A DNA stretch of 64,000 nucleotides, taken from contig NZ_OZ024668.1 of the NCBI RefSeq assembly GCF_902497775.2, positions 271,826 through 335,825 of the forward strand, written 5' to 3'. Shown here piece by piece: positions 39,511 to 47,935 of the stretch. The translations under genes and the position numbers were made by a program. The notes beneath the pieces are model-generated. The model ran no database searches, was not told where the DNA came from, and worked only from the letters and a program-made list of their open reading frames with translations. Position 1 is the stretch's first letter. The number at the start of each line of letters is the position of its first letter. Source of the stretch: Pseudomonas fluorescens. GTDB taxonomy: Bacteria; Pseudomonadota; Gammaproteobacteria; Pseudomonadales; Pseudomonadaceae.

Positions 39511-40365
39511 ATGAGCAAAAATTCTTCTATGTTGAAACAATGTCAGGTTGAACTAGCAGGTTTGAAGAAAGATCTTCCTCGGCTGAAAGCCGTCGCTGAC
39601 GAGGCTGAGAAAACATTTGCCAATAGCCGTCAGGGAAGACCTGTCTATCCTCGGGATCAGATCGCGCCTTACTCGAATGCGAAAGCTAAAATTGATGAAC
39701 TATCTCGAGAGATTCCACGACTTCAAGGTTTGGTTAACTGGGAGGAAGGTATAAAATCTGCTTCTGAAACCGTGCATCTGGCTAGAAAAGAAATAGCGAA
39801 AACTCAGAGCGAAATTAAAACCCTGCGCGATAAGCGAGAAACGTTGGAGTCCAAGAGGGCAGCTCTTGTTGCGAAGCACGAACGCGAATTTAGAGATGCT
39901 GAGCGGGATGAGCACCAAGCTGCCCAAGCTTACGCCCAGTCGATGGGGGGAAATGATACTGGAGTTGAGCGCAAGGCAGAAGGACTGTTGCAGAAAGCGT
40001 CCCACGCATTGGCTGTAATCAAACAGGCGCTTCAAGGTGCTAATGCAGTCTCCTCTGCACTTAGTGCTCAGCTCTCGGAGCTTGACGATGCCATTCAACA
40101 GAAGCAATCCGAGCTTGACAGTTTGAACTCAAAAGTCCTCCAGGCAGCTCGATTCTATTGGGCGGACCGATTTGAAAAGGCTGCACAGGAACTGGCGATC
40201 CTAGCTGCCCACGTTTCAGCATCTGATAAATTACTGGGGTATGGTGATAGCTTAACCGATCTCTACATTCCAACTATGTCGCCGGAAAAAGCTCATTTCA
40301 TTTCTCATCGTAGGATTCTGGATCGACGCAGCCATGTCAAATTTGAACAGCTGACAGATATTTAA
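39511..40365 (+). CDS. Coiled-coil protein, hypothetical
   Basis: 284 aa, almost entirely charged helix with heptad-like Leu/Ile spacing (residues about 5-230), as in rod-shaped coiled coils. GGAG precedes the ATG at 39511. AT-rich compared with the replicase gene. Not recognised; it could be a structural or sensor partner of the cargo genes, but it points the opposite way to them. Confidence 0.7.
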   Translation: MSKNSSMLKQCQVELAGLKKDLPRLKAVADEAEKTFANSRQGRPVYPRDQIAPYSNAKAKIDELSREIPRLQGLVNWEEGIKSASETVHLARKEIAKTQSEIKTLRDKRETLESKRAALVAKHEREFRDAERDEHQAAQAYAQSMGGNDTGVERKAEGLLQKASHALAVIKQALQGANAVSSALSAQLSELDDAIQQKQSELDSLNSKVLQAARFYWADRFEKAAQELAILAAHVSASDKLLGYGDSLTDLYIPTMSPEKAHFISHRRILDRRSHVKFEQLTDI

Positions 40366-40731
40366 ACCCCCCAAAGCTGCCTAAAGCCAGCTTCACTACC
40401 CGATCCAAACACCATACTCGGATTGAGTGATGGTGTTTGGTTCATATGAATTAGGGCGAGTGCCGTCTGTTTTCAGTGAGAACCGCGCCGCTATTTTTAG
40501 TATGGACCTGTACTCCCTGGAAGCTGCCTCTATTGATGTGAGTTTTTCCGACGGCATAGTTCGTTTGACTTTACTAATCACCTCTGAAACGGCAGGGGCA
40601 GAACTCGCGCTTTCACTGGCTGAAGCCACCCAAAAATCTTAAGCCACTAACGTTGTAGCTCAGTTGCGGCCGGGGGGCGTCCGCTGCAATGACGGATCAG
40701 CCGTCAGGCTATGTGCGACTGACTTCGCCAT
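40366..40731. other. Gap between coiled-coil gene and cargo
   Basis: Contains an 11-base perfect inverted repeat (CCAAACACCAT at 40405, ATGGTGTTTGG at 40430, 14-base loop) that may end transcription from both sides, and GGGGGGCGTCCG at 40672-40683, repeated exactly at 45773-45784. A 71-codon frame at 40427-40642 is possible but has no start signal. Confidence 0.5.
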
Positions 40732-41370
40732 TCAGATTCTGAAGGCGGTGCCTACGTCATATAAAAAGCCGTTGCGGATCGCTATTTTGGTTTTCTCCAG
40801 GCTTCCAAGCATGTGGTTTACAGGAACCTTAGTCTTGCCAAATATGAATGAAGTCGATTCAGAAACTCGTTGGCGCTCATTCACTGGACTCGCGATCACT
40901 GCGAAGAGCAAGGAACCAATTAATGCTAACGGAAACTGGATTTTCCCGTTCCGCGTGCCGACGTAGAGGGCGTTTACAAACTCCACCTTCTCCGAGAGTT
41001 TGCCTTCATGAAGTAGTGAGCAGCGCATGACTTTATAGACAAGATCTTCGAATTCTATATATGTGCTCGACTCGCTAGCGCCCGAGATTTCAAACGAAAG
41101 GCTAGTTGTTTTAGCTGGTGTTCCATTGGTTAGTGACCAGAGAATGAAAGGCAGGGCGTCTTTCAGAAATTTTTTACAGCGCTGAGATGTCTTACTTCCT
41201 GGATAAAGCAGCTTGGCTGTACCGTCGATGGCAATTGCAAGTTGGATGAACGCATTTTCGGCATCTCCTATAGCGAGCTTGGTTGCGCATTCCTGAATTC
41301 GTGCTGCAATGGTCAATAGTGACACCCCTGCGGTCTGATAGCGTATATACGATAATTTGCTGGCTTCCAA
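40732..41370 (-). CDS. HEPN-like hypothetical protein
   Basis: 212 aa, helical. The stretch VYKVMRCSLLHEGKL has R116 and H121, an R-x4-H spacing found in HEPN ribonucleases, preceded by a long helix (AFIQLAIAIDGTAKLLYPG) that fits the HEPN fold. Start is uncertain: TTG at 41370 has no clear site, and a GTG further in is possible. It lies 70 bases after the ABC-type ATPase on the same strand. Working idea: effector RNase of an ATPase-regulated defence pair. Confidence 0.6.
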   Translation of the reverse strand: MEASKLSYIRYQTAGVSLLTIAARIQECATKLAIGDAENAFIQLAIAIDGTAKLLYPGSKTSQRCKKFLKDALPFILWSLTNGTPAKTTSLSFEISGASESSTYIEFEDLVYKVMRCSLLHEGKLSEKVEFVNALYVGTRNGKIQFPLALIGSLLFAVIASPVNERQRVSESTSFIFGKTKVPVNHMLGSLEKTKIAIRNGFLYDVGTAFRI

Positions 41371-41440
41371 AACGGGCTACCGTTGTGGTGGTGAGGCGCC
41401 CAATAGTAAAACTTTGAGCGCCTTGCTCTGCACCATACAG

Positions 41441-43195
41441 CTATGGCACCTCAGGCTCAACCAATGTGGAAATCATATGTTTGATTGTGAGATTTGCCAG
41501 TTTTGACCCTAGTCCAGAAAAGTTATCTTGGTTGGACCTGACATGCATTGCATCGTTATAAATTACCGCGAGCAAAAAATGAACCTCAGGAACAGAGACT
41601 CCCGTCGATTGGGCGAACTGTAATTTATTAACGGTTTTGTGTGTTGATAGAAATTCGTCCTCGAACTCGTCGTCTATTAAGTCGAAGCTTAGTTTTTCTA
41701 CCTGTCTGCGCACTCCGCTACAAACTGCAAGGGGGTCGAAGGTTTTGCCTTCGATATATCGTTTCAATTGATTCGCGCAGTGTGCAGAAAATTGAGACGC
41801 CTTAGCGAGTCCAGCAGAAAGATTGAGGGCCTGAAACTCGTTAGTAAGATCTATATCATCAGAGTGAAAGTGCAGGAAGTGCTTCGAAATTGCCTCCGAT
41901 ATCGTAGGATCCTCTCGTTTCGATATGATGCTTTCAACTGCTTTGTCCGACACCGCAATTTTGTTTAGGTGGCAAACTTTCTGGTCGCTAAACGTGAAGT
42001 TTCTAAAAAAACCAGGGTTTAAGTGTGTCATGATTAATGGGAAAATTTGACGGCCTTCAGATTTTAGCTCTGAAATCATTTGGGTCAAATAGTACTGGCA
42101 GGCAACTAGATTGGCGTCGTCTAGATAGTCGAATATCTCATCTATAACTAAAATAATGGCCTTGTTTTTCTTGAGCTGTAGCTTAGCCTTTTTCAGCTGA
42201 GCGACAAAACAAATGATGTCTCGTTCTCCGTTAGAGATTTGATTTGCCTTCGGGAAGGCAATTACGAGTCCGTCGCCTGTTTCTTTTGGTTGGATGTTAC
42301 GCCATGTGCCTTTAAGGGAAGTGAAATCCTCAATATAGGTTGCTTTCTCGAACACATAGTTAGCGCGCTCTCCTGCCTTTTTAAAGTTTGCCTTGTCGCT
42401 GGCATGAGTATCACCAACCTGCAGTGCTGCGAGGATAGCCTCGATTTGCGAGGTGTAATTTATTCCAGATTCCGCAAAGGCCTCCAAAATGCCACTAACA
42501 AAGTCAATGGCTAATACTGCTTGTATTGTATCATCCTCAATGTTGGCAAGAATTTGCTCTGAATTACCATTTTTTTCGTTGATCTCATCCCGTAGAGCTT
42601 TTATTGCTTTTTTTACACCGGCCTGTGCTTGTTTAGAAAAATCGATCTGATTCCAAATTTTGGCCATAGCACGGTTGTCGGTTAGAATATTGTAAATGTT
42701 CGGTAGGACTTTACCATTTTTTCCGAAGCTTACCTTTGCCGCTGCATAGGAGTAACTAAACTTAGCTTTTTCAGGAATTTTTTTGATCAGAACGACTGGA
42801 GTGACTTCAATTGCTGAGGTGACGATATTGGCACCTCCAATTCTGAGTTTTTTTGCTTTTGAAACCAACTGACTATTAATTACATGAACGCCAAATTCTG
42901 TGGCTAGTTCATTTCTGGTGTGGTTCGCTTCTTTTTCAAGCTTGCTTCCATCCTGCATGGTAAAGCTGATTTTAAGAGAAGGATTGAGATCTTCGTCTCC
43001 TTTGTGGCACTCATCCTTGTCTAATTCCATCCTCTTCGAACGCAGCGAGCGAAAAGCAGCAGTGATGGAGCTTTTTCCAAATCCGTTGGGGGCTACAACG
43101 AGAGTCGGTTTATTTGGAATTAACTGAACATCAAAAGCAGCATTTTCGATCCCCTTAACATTGGCTATGGTGATTCTATCTATTCTTTTAATCAT
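41441..43195 (-). CDS. ABC/SMC-type ATPase, putative defence protein
   Basis: 584 aa. Walker A APNGFGKSS (about 35-43), ABC-like signature QISNGERD (about 316) and Walker B AIILVIDEIFDYLDD (about 342-356) mark a RecF/SMC-like ATPase with both halves in one chain. The C-terminal 190 residues are helical and unassigned. No zinc hook and no nuclease domain are seen, unlike RloC. ATG at 43195 overlaps the small gene before it by 8 bases; a TTG at 43216 is also in frame. Strongly AT-rich. Confidence 0.8.
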   Translation of the reverse strand: MIKRIDRITIANVKGIENAAFDVQLIPNKPTLVVAPNGFGKSSITAAFRSLRSKRMELDKDECHKGDEDLNPSLKISFTMQDGSKLEKEANHTRNELATEFGVHVINSQLVSKAKKLRIGGANIVTSAIEVTPVVLIKKIPEKAKFSYSYAAAKVSFGKNGKVLPNIYNILTDNRAMAKIWNQIDFSKQAQAGVKKAIKALRDEINEKNGNSEQILANIEDDTIQAVLAIDFVSGILEAFAESGINYTSQIEAILAALQVGDTHASDKANFKKAGERANYVFEKATYIEDFTSLKGTWRNIQPKETGDGLVIAFPKANQISNGERDIICFVAQLKKAKLQLKKNKAIILVIDEIFDYLDDANLVACQYYLTQMISELKSEGRQIFPLIMTHLNPGFFRNFTFSDQKVCHLNKIAVSDKAVESIISKREDPTISEAISKHFLHFHSDDIDLTNEFQALNLSAGLAKASQFSAHCANQLKRYIEGKTFDPLAVCSGVRRQVEKLSFDLIDDEFEDEFLSTHKTVNKLQFAQSTGVSVPEVHFLLAVIYNDAMHVRSNQDNFSGLGSKLANLTIKHMISTLVEPEVP

Positions 43196-43331
43196 GAAAA
43201 GTCTTGCCTTTTTCAAGGTGTTTTGTTATTTCGCTACCGCGAGCCTGCGTTTTCGTAAAAGCACGAATCGAAAAAGTATTTGCTGATTTAGGAGCTTCGC
43301 CTAGTCTAAAATAAAATACTAGTTTGGACAT
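43188..43331 (-). CDS. Small protein upstream of the ATPase
   Basis: 47 aa (MSKLVFYFRLGEAPKSANTFSIRAF...). GGAGACCCC directly precedes the ATG. Its 3' end overlaps the ATPase start by 8 bases, so it is translated with it. It could be a short regulator or the remnant of a longer gene; no motif is evident. Confidence 0.55.
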   Translation of the reverse strand: MSKLVFYFRLGEAPKSANTFSIRAFTKTQARGSEITKHLEKGKTFHD

Positions 43332-43433
43332 GGGGTCTCCTGGCCGAATGTCGGTAACGCTCTTTAAAAACAGTCGAGGCAATCCCCATAGTTCGATGGC
43401 ATGACATCAAGAATGACTTTTTGACATCTGACC

Positions 43434-43462
43434 ATCCAGCCGGGAGAGGGTCCCGGCTGGAT
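43434..43462 (-). terminator. Strong hairpin after the OLD-type gene
   Basis: ATCCAGCCGGGA-GAGGG-TCCCGGCTGGAT, a perfect 12-base stem 8 bases past the stop. No T tract follows, but its strength suggests the OLD gene and the ATPase set are separate transcription units. Confidence 0.6.
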
Positions 43463-43469
43463 GTACAGA

Positions 43470-45485
43470 TTATTTCAGTGCAGCGTTGATATCTTTGAAT
43501 AACGCTGTAAATCGAGCAAGAGTGTCATCGGTACAGTTTTCAGCGATATTTGCCACGAAAGCCGCAGCCACAGCGTAATGGTTATAACCTCCGGAAGGGC
43601 GGATTTTTATGCTGTGGGTTGTGAGATACTTTTCAATTCGTCCGACAATTCGATCCCCTGGTGGAAGGTCCGATTGGGTAATGGCTTTATGACCAAGCTC
43701 TTTCTGAAATAATTTTGAGAAAACCATCATGTATCTATCAGGGTCAAGCAAATCCTCGACATCTGTCGCAACACTGTCTTCCCCGATTTTTGAAAGATCA
43801 CGGAACTGAGAGAAATTGAATACCGATTTTTTCTTCAGCAATTTCTGCTGAATTAAAGACTCAAGTTTTTGCTCCGGTTTTCCGTTGTAATCATGCAGCA
43901 CTGCAAGATTAAGGCCATTCGCCCCCAACAAGGATACAAATGTGGCAACATTGCTTAAGCCGCCAACTGGCACGATGGTGGCATTATTAATTAGTCCCAC
44001 CTCCCCAGCAGTCTCGACTATATGGGACATAGCCTGCAATATCGACAACTCTGAAATGCCTTCAACCAAGAGATTGAACTTGGTAACGAATAAGTTTTGA
44101 GCCAAGTTCCAACCAAGTGCTGCTTGGAGAGGGAAAATGGTACGAGGGTCAGAGCCTGAAAGGTTATCCGAAACCACTGTACCAATCTTAACCTTGTCTT
44201 CCACTACACGCACCTGATGCAGTCTGTCAGAATGCACCATGAATGGCGAGTGAGTGGTATATATTACTTGATAGCTTTCAGACAGGTGATCGATGTAGCT
44301 GAGGAAATCTGTCTGTGCAAGCGCGTGAAGAGCAAGTGCAGGCTCATCAAGTAGGAGCACCAAAGAATTATTACCAGCATTACCGCTCGCGTCGAGCTGG
44401 TGCTGAACACTATCGAACCATACAAGAAAGCTAAAGAACCAGATGAATCCGCGACTGCGTTGATCAAACGGGGTAGAAACACCACGATGACGGCGGTTTC
44501 TAATCCTGAGATAGATGTTTGGACCATTATTGAATGGGGCGGCGTCGGAGGTGTCTGGGCGAATGTCTATTTCGACTTCAAGGTCTTCATTCTGCTTCCA
44601 GAACTCTAGAACCTGGTCAGTTAGGCTGATAGAAACAGCTTCTATCTGCGATTTTAGTTCCTCGTAGGATTTACCGTTATCGAAATCGGACAAATCTACC
44701 TCGGCCATCCGAAGCAGTGCAAGGACCGCTTGGTGCTTTGGCTCGATCTGTTTGCTCGCATTAGCAGGGTCAGCCGCCGCAGCCTTTACTCGCTGCTTGA
44801 GATCGAGAAGGTTCAGCTTTCCGGGTAGTAAATCGTAATCGCTGAAATACAAAAAGCTGGGTATCGATGGTTTCAAATTTATCAATACTTCATAAGCAGA
44901 AATATGATTCCAGCCCTTGCTCACATCTGCGGCACCTATCCTTTTTTTCAACGACTCAATCAGCGTAGTATCCGCATCATTTGGGGATTCAAATTCTTCG
45001 AGGATCTTGAAGGCGGATCTGATAGTCGTTGCATCCTTGAGAATAGCTCTCACTCCTTCACTCAATGCCATGTTTGATGACATTTTCTTGAGGGCGGGCC
45101 CATCAGTTACGTTAACAGAGTTTGTCCGCTGGTTTTTATAATCAAAAGTTATCGAAAACTCAAAGCCTTCGGTTAAGTCGGTGCCAACCAGCTTATTAAC
45201 TCTATCGAGCTCGCTCGCAACAGGCCTGTATGTCAATTCAGCCGCAACGTCCGGATTATCTTCATGCCGCTTCCTGTAAGCGGTTACATCTTTCCTAGGG
45301 TAGTCATCCGTGATGTTAAAACCCTCTTTCCCCAAAGAATCATTGGCCTTGTGCAATGCTTTGAGAAAAACTGTTTTTCCGGCCTCATTCATGCCGACCA
45401 GTACAGTTACTTCGGAATCAATGGTCACCGTTTGTGGTTCATTGATTGAGCGAAAAGGCCCAACAGTTGCGCGTACGAGCTTCAT
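43470..45485 (-). CDS. OLD-family ATP-dependent nuclease
   Basis: 671 aa. N-terminal ATPase with Walker A GMNEAGKT (31-38) and Walker B LVLLLDEPALALHAL (about 378), then HSPFM, and a C-terminal TOPRIM part with LLVEGISELSIL (about 473) and ATDVEDLLDPDRY. The DxD of the TOPRIM site reads HDYNGK, slightly degenerate. OLD nucleases act against phages, e.g. P2 Old and Gabija GajA. There is no UvrD-like partner beside it, so this is a stand-alone class 1 OLD. ATG at 45485 has an AAAGGAT site; the longer frame to 45638 is not used. Confidence 0.88.
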   Translation of the reverse strand: MKLVRATVGPFRSINEPQTVTIDSEVTVLVGMNEAGKTVFLKALHKANDSLGKEGFNITDDYPRKDVTAYRKRHEDNPDVAAELTYRPVASELDRVNKLVGTDLTEGFEFSITFDYKNQRTNSVNVTDGPALKKMSSNMALSEGVRAILKDATTIRSAFKILEEFESPNDADTTLIESLKKRIGAADVSKGWNHISAYEVLINLKPSIPSFLYFSDYDLLPGKLNLLDLKQRVKAAAADPANASKQIEPKHQAVLALLRMAEVDLSDFDNGKSYEELKSQIEAVSISLTDQVLEFWKQNEDLEVEIDIRPDTSDAAPFNNGPNIYLRIRNRRHRGVSTPFDQRSRGFIWFFSFLVWFDSVQHQLDASGNAGNNSLVLLLDEPALALHALAQTDFLSYIDHLSESYQVIYTTHSPFMVHSDRLHQVRVVEDKVKIGTVVSDNLSGSDPRTIFPLQAALGWNLAQNLFVTKFNLLVEGISELSILQAMSHIVETAGEVGLINNATIVPVGGLSNVATFVSLLGANGLNLAVLHDYNGKPEQKLESLIQQKLLKKKSVFNFSQFRDLSKIGEDSVATDVEDLLDPDRYMMVFSKLFQKELGHKAITQSDLPPGDRIVGRIEKYLTTHSIKIRPSGGYNHYAVAAAFVANIAENCTDDTLARFTALFKDINAALK

Positions 45486-46054
45486 GCTTTCATCCTTTGA
45501 TAACACAGTCGCACCAGTAACATGGCATTGGGCCATGACGTCCGGGTTTGTAGCTGAGAATACCCATCCCCATCGGTAGAGTCTAGGCGCCAGCTCGTGG
45601 AGGTTTACGTCGTTTTTGGATGAAGTGCCAGCAGGCATCCCATACCTGAAGGGCCTTAAGACTCGCTGACTATTAACCTACGCATCGTGATGATCCATGG
45701 GTGTGCCGCGCGCAGGATGCGTATTTTATTGGTCAGATTCGCTACAGACGCCTAGTGACTTCCAAATTCAAAGGGGGGCGTCCGACGCGGTGTTGTCTCA
45801 CCAAGGCAGTGTAAGTTTCGAGAGCCAAGGGTGTAAGCTAGAGCCGGGTAATGACCGAACTGGGCCTAGCTAACCCTCGTGAAACGTCGTTGAGGCGATT
45901 AACGTAAATAGGCTCGGATCCTCTGTCTCGACTATACATACCCGTCCTCCTCCTGCTGGCCGGCCTTTAGCACTGGTGTGGTGTACCAACCTAACTTGCT
46001 TAATAGCCACCTCAAGCCCCATTCCTTAGCGGTCCACCTGATTCTAACGGGTAC

Positions 46055-46176
46055 GGAACACCTTTTGTGTTCCTGCACCTTCGTGTTCCACATGTTCGCA
46101 ATGGTGTTCCTGGGCTACAGGTCCCGTGGCTCCTGGTTTCCAGCGCTTTCGGAACACCAAGAACACCAAGAACACC
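46055..46176. repeat. Right GGTGTTC iteron-like cluster (inverted copy)
   Basis: GAACACC at 46056, TGTGTTC at 46067, CGTGTTC near 46083, GGTGTTC at 46103, and GAACACC at 46152, 46161 and 46170 (9-base spacing). Read on the minus strand it aligns along its whole length with 32700-32831; the left copy has one extra 9-base unit. Confidence 0.65.
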
Positions 46177-46613
46177 GGCTTTTTAATGGTTACCACTCCC
46201 CACGCCCCGGAAAGGGCTGATGCCAGCAGCGAGCCAAGCCCCTGTTCTTCCCGAATTGGCTAGCGGCCGCTTTGCCGGGGTCCGGACCAGAAAGCCTGCG
46301 GCTCATCGTTAGCGCCCCCTGCGCTGCCTTTTTTTGGGTCCTCCCCATACCCCCCTCCCTACACGGGTACGGGGACTCGCGGTTTCCCTGCAGCTGAGAT
46401 TTTCCTTGGGATGTCCGTCTTCTGTTTCATTCGGTTGAGACCCAAACGATCCCGAAAACTTGACTTGACGCTTGCTGTAAGAGCGCGGCTGCATCTCAGC
46501 CGTTAGCCGACCGGCCAGCTAAGCGGTCAGAAGACAGGCAGGCAGAGTTGCTGCTCGGCGGGATGTGTCTTGCGATGCCGCCGAGGCAGGGGGCGAGGGT
46601 GAATTGGGTTTTA

Positions 46614-46633
46614 GGTATATGGTTAGGTATACG
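46614..46633. promoter_or_regulatory. Putative integrase arm sites, right end
   Basis: GGTATATG (46614) and GGTATACG (46626), 12 bases apart and in the same orientation as the pair at 31302 and 31314. Confidence 0.55.
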
Positions 46634-46687
46634 GTTTGGAAATATAGAGGCTAGAGGTCAATAAATACGGGGTCTATGGGTGCCTAA

Positions 46688-46710
46688 TTCGACTCCTGTC
46701 TCCGGCACCA
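46688..46710 (+). repeat. attR core
   Basis: 23 bases matching the tRNA-Thr 3' end with one mismatch. Right boundary of the island. Confidence 0.88.
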
Positions 46711-46752
46711 GATATCGGATTTCTAGCAGTCTAAGATCTCCACGAAGCTCCC

Positions 46753-46784
46753 AACAAAGCCCGCCTTCTGCGGGCTTTGTTGTT
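46753..46784 (+). terminator. Terminator after attR (original tRNA-Thr terminator)
   Basis: AACAAAGCCCGC-CTTCT-GCGGGCTTTGTT, perfect 12-base stem, then TTTCT. Related in sequence and position to the hairpin after the intact tRNA at 31231. Confidence 0.75.
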
Positions 46785-46906
46785 TCTGGTTTATCCTGAT
46801 CTCTTGTTGTCTATCTACTGGTCCAAGGACTAATTAGGGACATTCAGCTGGTACCACTGATGAGTATTGCGGATAATGGAAGCCATGGAATCACGGAGTG
46901 TCCAGC

Positions 46907-47428
46907 GTGACAAAATGGAAGTTAGCCTTAGTTGGTCTAGTGTCACTGTCCCTCGCGGCCTGCGAGAACGCACCCTCTTATGAGTTCGAAGGCACGTACT
47001 TCATAACTGAAGGTGAGGACTGCACGGTTCCGGAAAGTGCGGAAGATAGCGAGAAGTATTTTTTGGAAATAACCAAGAAAGTACACAATGGGAGCGTGTC
47101 GTACTCCGCTAAGCTCCCATCAGTTGCAAAAGCCGAAATGCCAATTACTAGCGTGCAAAACGCCTCGCCAAGCAAAGACAATGAACTCACGTTCAACTTC
47201 ACTCACGCCAAGGTGACCGGCGCCGTGCCGGGAAATTCAAAGATGAGTTTCGAAATTTCGGTAGTGCCCAATAAAAACAAGGAAAACCATCTATGGCTGA
47301 CTAAACAAAAGGCCATCATGGTTCGGGACGAGAAAGTAACCGAGTACGATGTTCTTGATAATTTGAGAAGATTTTTCGAGCTCGGGAAGGTAGGGGCTTG
47401 CTTGAGAAAAGGTACAGCGGAGGGCTGA
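46907..47428 (+). CDS. Hypothetical lipoprotein
   Basis: 173 aa. Signal peptide with lipobox SLAAC, then a polar, probably beta-rich periplasmic domain (YEFEGTYFITEGEDCTVPE). A GTG at 46907 follows CGGAG at good spacing; a GTG at 46898 is an alternative. Family not recognised. First gene right of the island. Confidence 0.7.
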   Translation: MTKWKLALVGLVSLSLAACENAPSYEFEGTYFITEGEDCTVPESAEDSEKYFLEITKKVHNGSVSYSAKLPSVAKAEMPITSVQNASPSKDNELTFNFTHAKVTGAVPGNSKMSFEISVVPNKNKENHLWLTKQKAIMVRDEKVTEYDVLDNLRRFFELGKVGACLRKGTAEG

Positions 47429-47493
47429 GTACAACAGGGAGGCGGTGTTGGCGAGGATAGTCAGACTCGCTCAACCTCGCCCGCCACCTTCGG

Positions 47494-47862
47494 TCATTCA
47501 CCAAACAGCGCTTTGGTGTATTTTTTAGAGATGGCCCCAGATCGCTCCCCGTTCGCGCCGTAGTAGCGATCTTCGCGACACAGACGCTCTTTTACGTCGC
47601 AGAATATCCCGTTAGCGAAGGTGAATTGGGTCAGGTCAACGTCGCTCGATGTGAAGACGTCGGTCGTCGCTGCCTTCTTGCCTAGGTACTTTTCCGTTAG
47701 CTCGCGGGAGATGCCTTTGTCATTGGCGCACACGTAACGGTCGCAGAGCACGCCCGACGCAGGCGTTTTCAGCGTGACTCGCTGTTTGGCGTGTGCGGGC
47801 ATCACGCCCACGGCCAGTAGCAGCGCCAAAGAAAACAAAAGAGGTGATTTATTCATACTCAT
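47494..47862 (-). CDS. YcgJ-like exported protein
   Basis: 122 aa. Signal peptide (LLFSLALLLAVGVMPAHAKQ) and a mature part with four cysteines (CDRYVCA, CDVKERLC), likely two disulphides. The pattern SPASGVLCDRYVCAN...GIS..LT.KYLG matches E. coli YcgJ as I recall, periplasmic and of unknown function. Convergent with the lipoprotein gene. Confidence 0.75.
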   Translation of the reverse strand: MSMNKSPLLFSLALLLAVGVMPAHAKQRVTLKTPASGVLCDRYVCANDKGISRELTEKYLGKKAATTDVFTSSDVDLTQFTFANGIFCDVKERLCREDRYYGANGERSGAISKKYTKALFGE

Positions 47863-47935
47863 TGGACTTCATTCTGTGGATCAGCAGGTTAGCAGACCAT
47901 GTTAAGGCAAATAGGTTTCTACGAGACCAGGCAAT

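Larger units (their letters stand above)
45486..46687. other. Non-coding right arm of the island
   Basis: 1.2 kb without a supported gene. It holds the promoter region of the OLD gene, GGGGGGCGTCCG (45773), the 18-base repeat (45945), the right GGTGTTC cluster, a pyrimidine-rich stretch around 46320-46370 and the right arm-like sites. A frame at 45978-46220 encodes only iteron-derived repeats. Confidence 0.6.
31164..46710. mobile_element. P4-satellite-like genomic island in tRNA-Thr
   Basis: 15.5 kb between two att copies. Content: integrase next to the tRNA, HTH/AlpA regulators, a leader with a putative CI/C4-type antisense RNA, a primase/helicase, two inverted repeat clusters near the ends, and AT-rich defence-like cargo. 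No capsid, portal, terminase, conjugation or capsid-size genes are visible. It is therefore best described as a P4-type satellite or integrative plasmid-like island, not a full prophage or ICE. Confidence 0.85.

Noticed and set aside
40427..40642. 71-codon frame
   Set aside because: No ribosome-binding site and starts inside an inverted repeat; might be a remnant, not supported as a gene.
45978..46220. Frame encoding EHQEHQEHR
   Set aside because: Translation of the right iteron cluster; no start signal.
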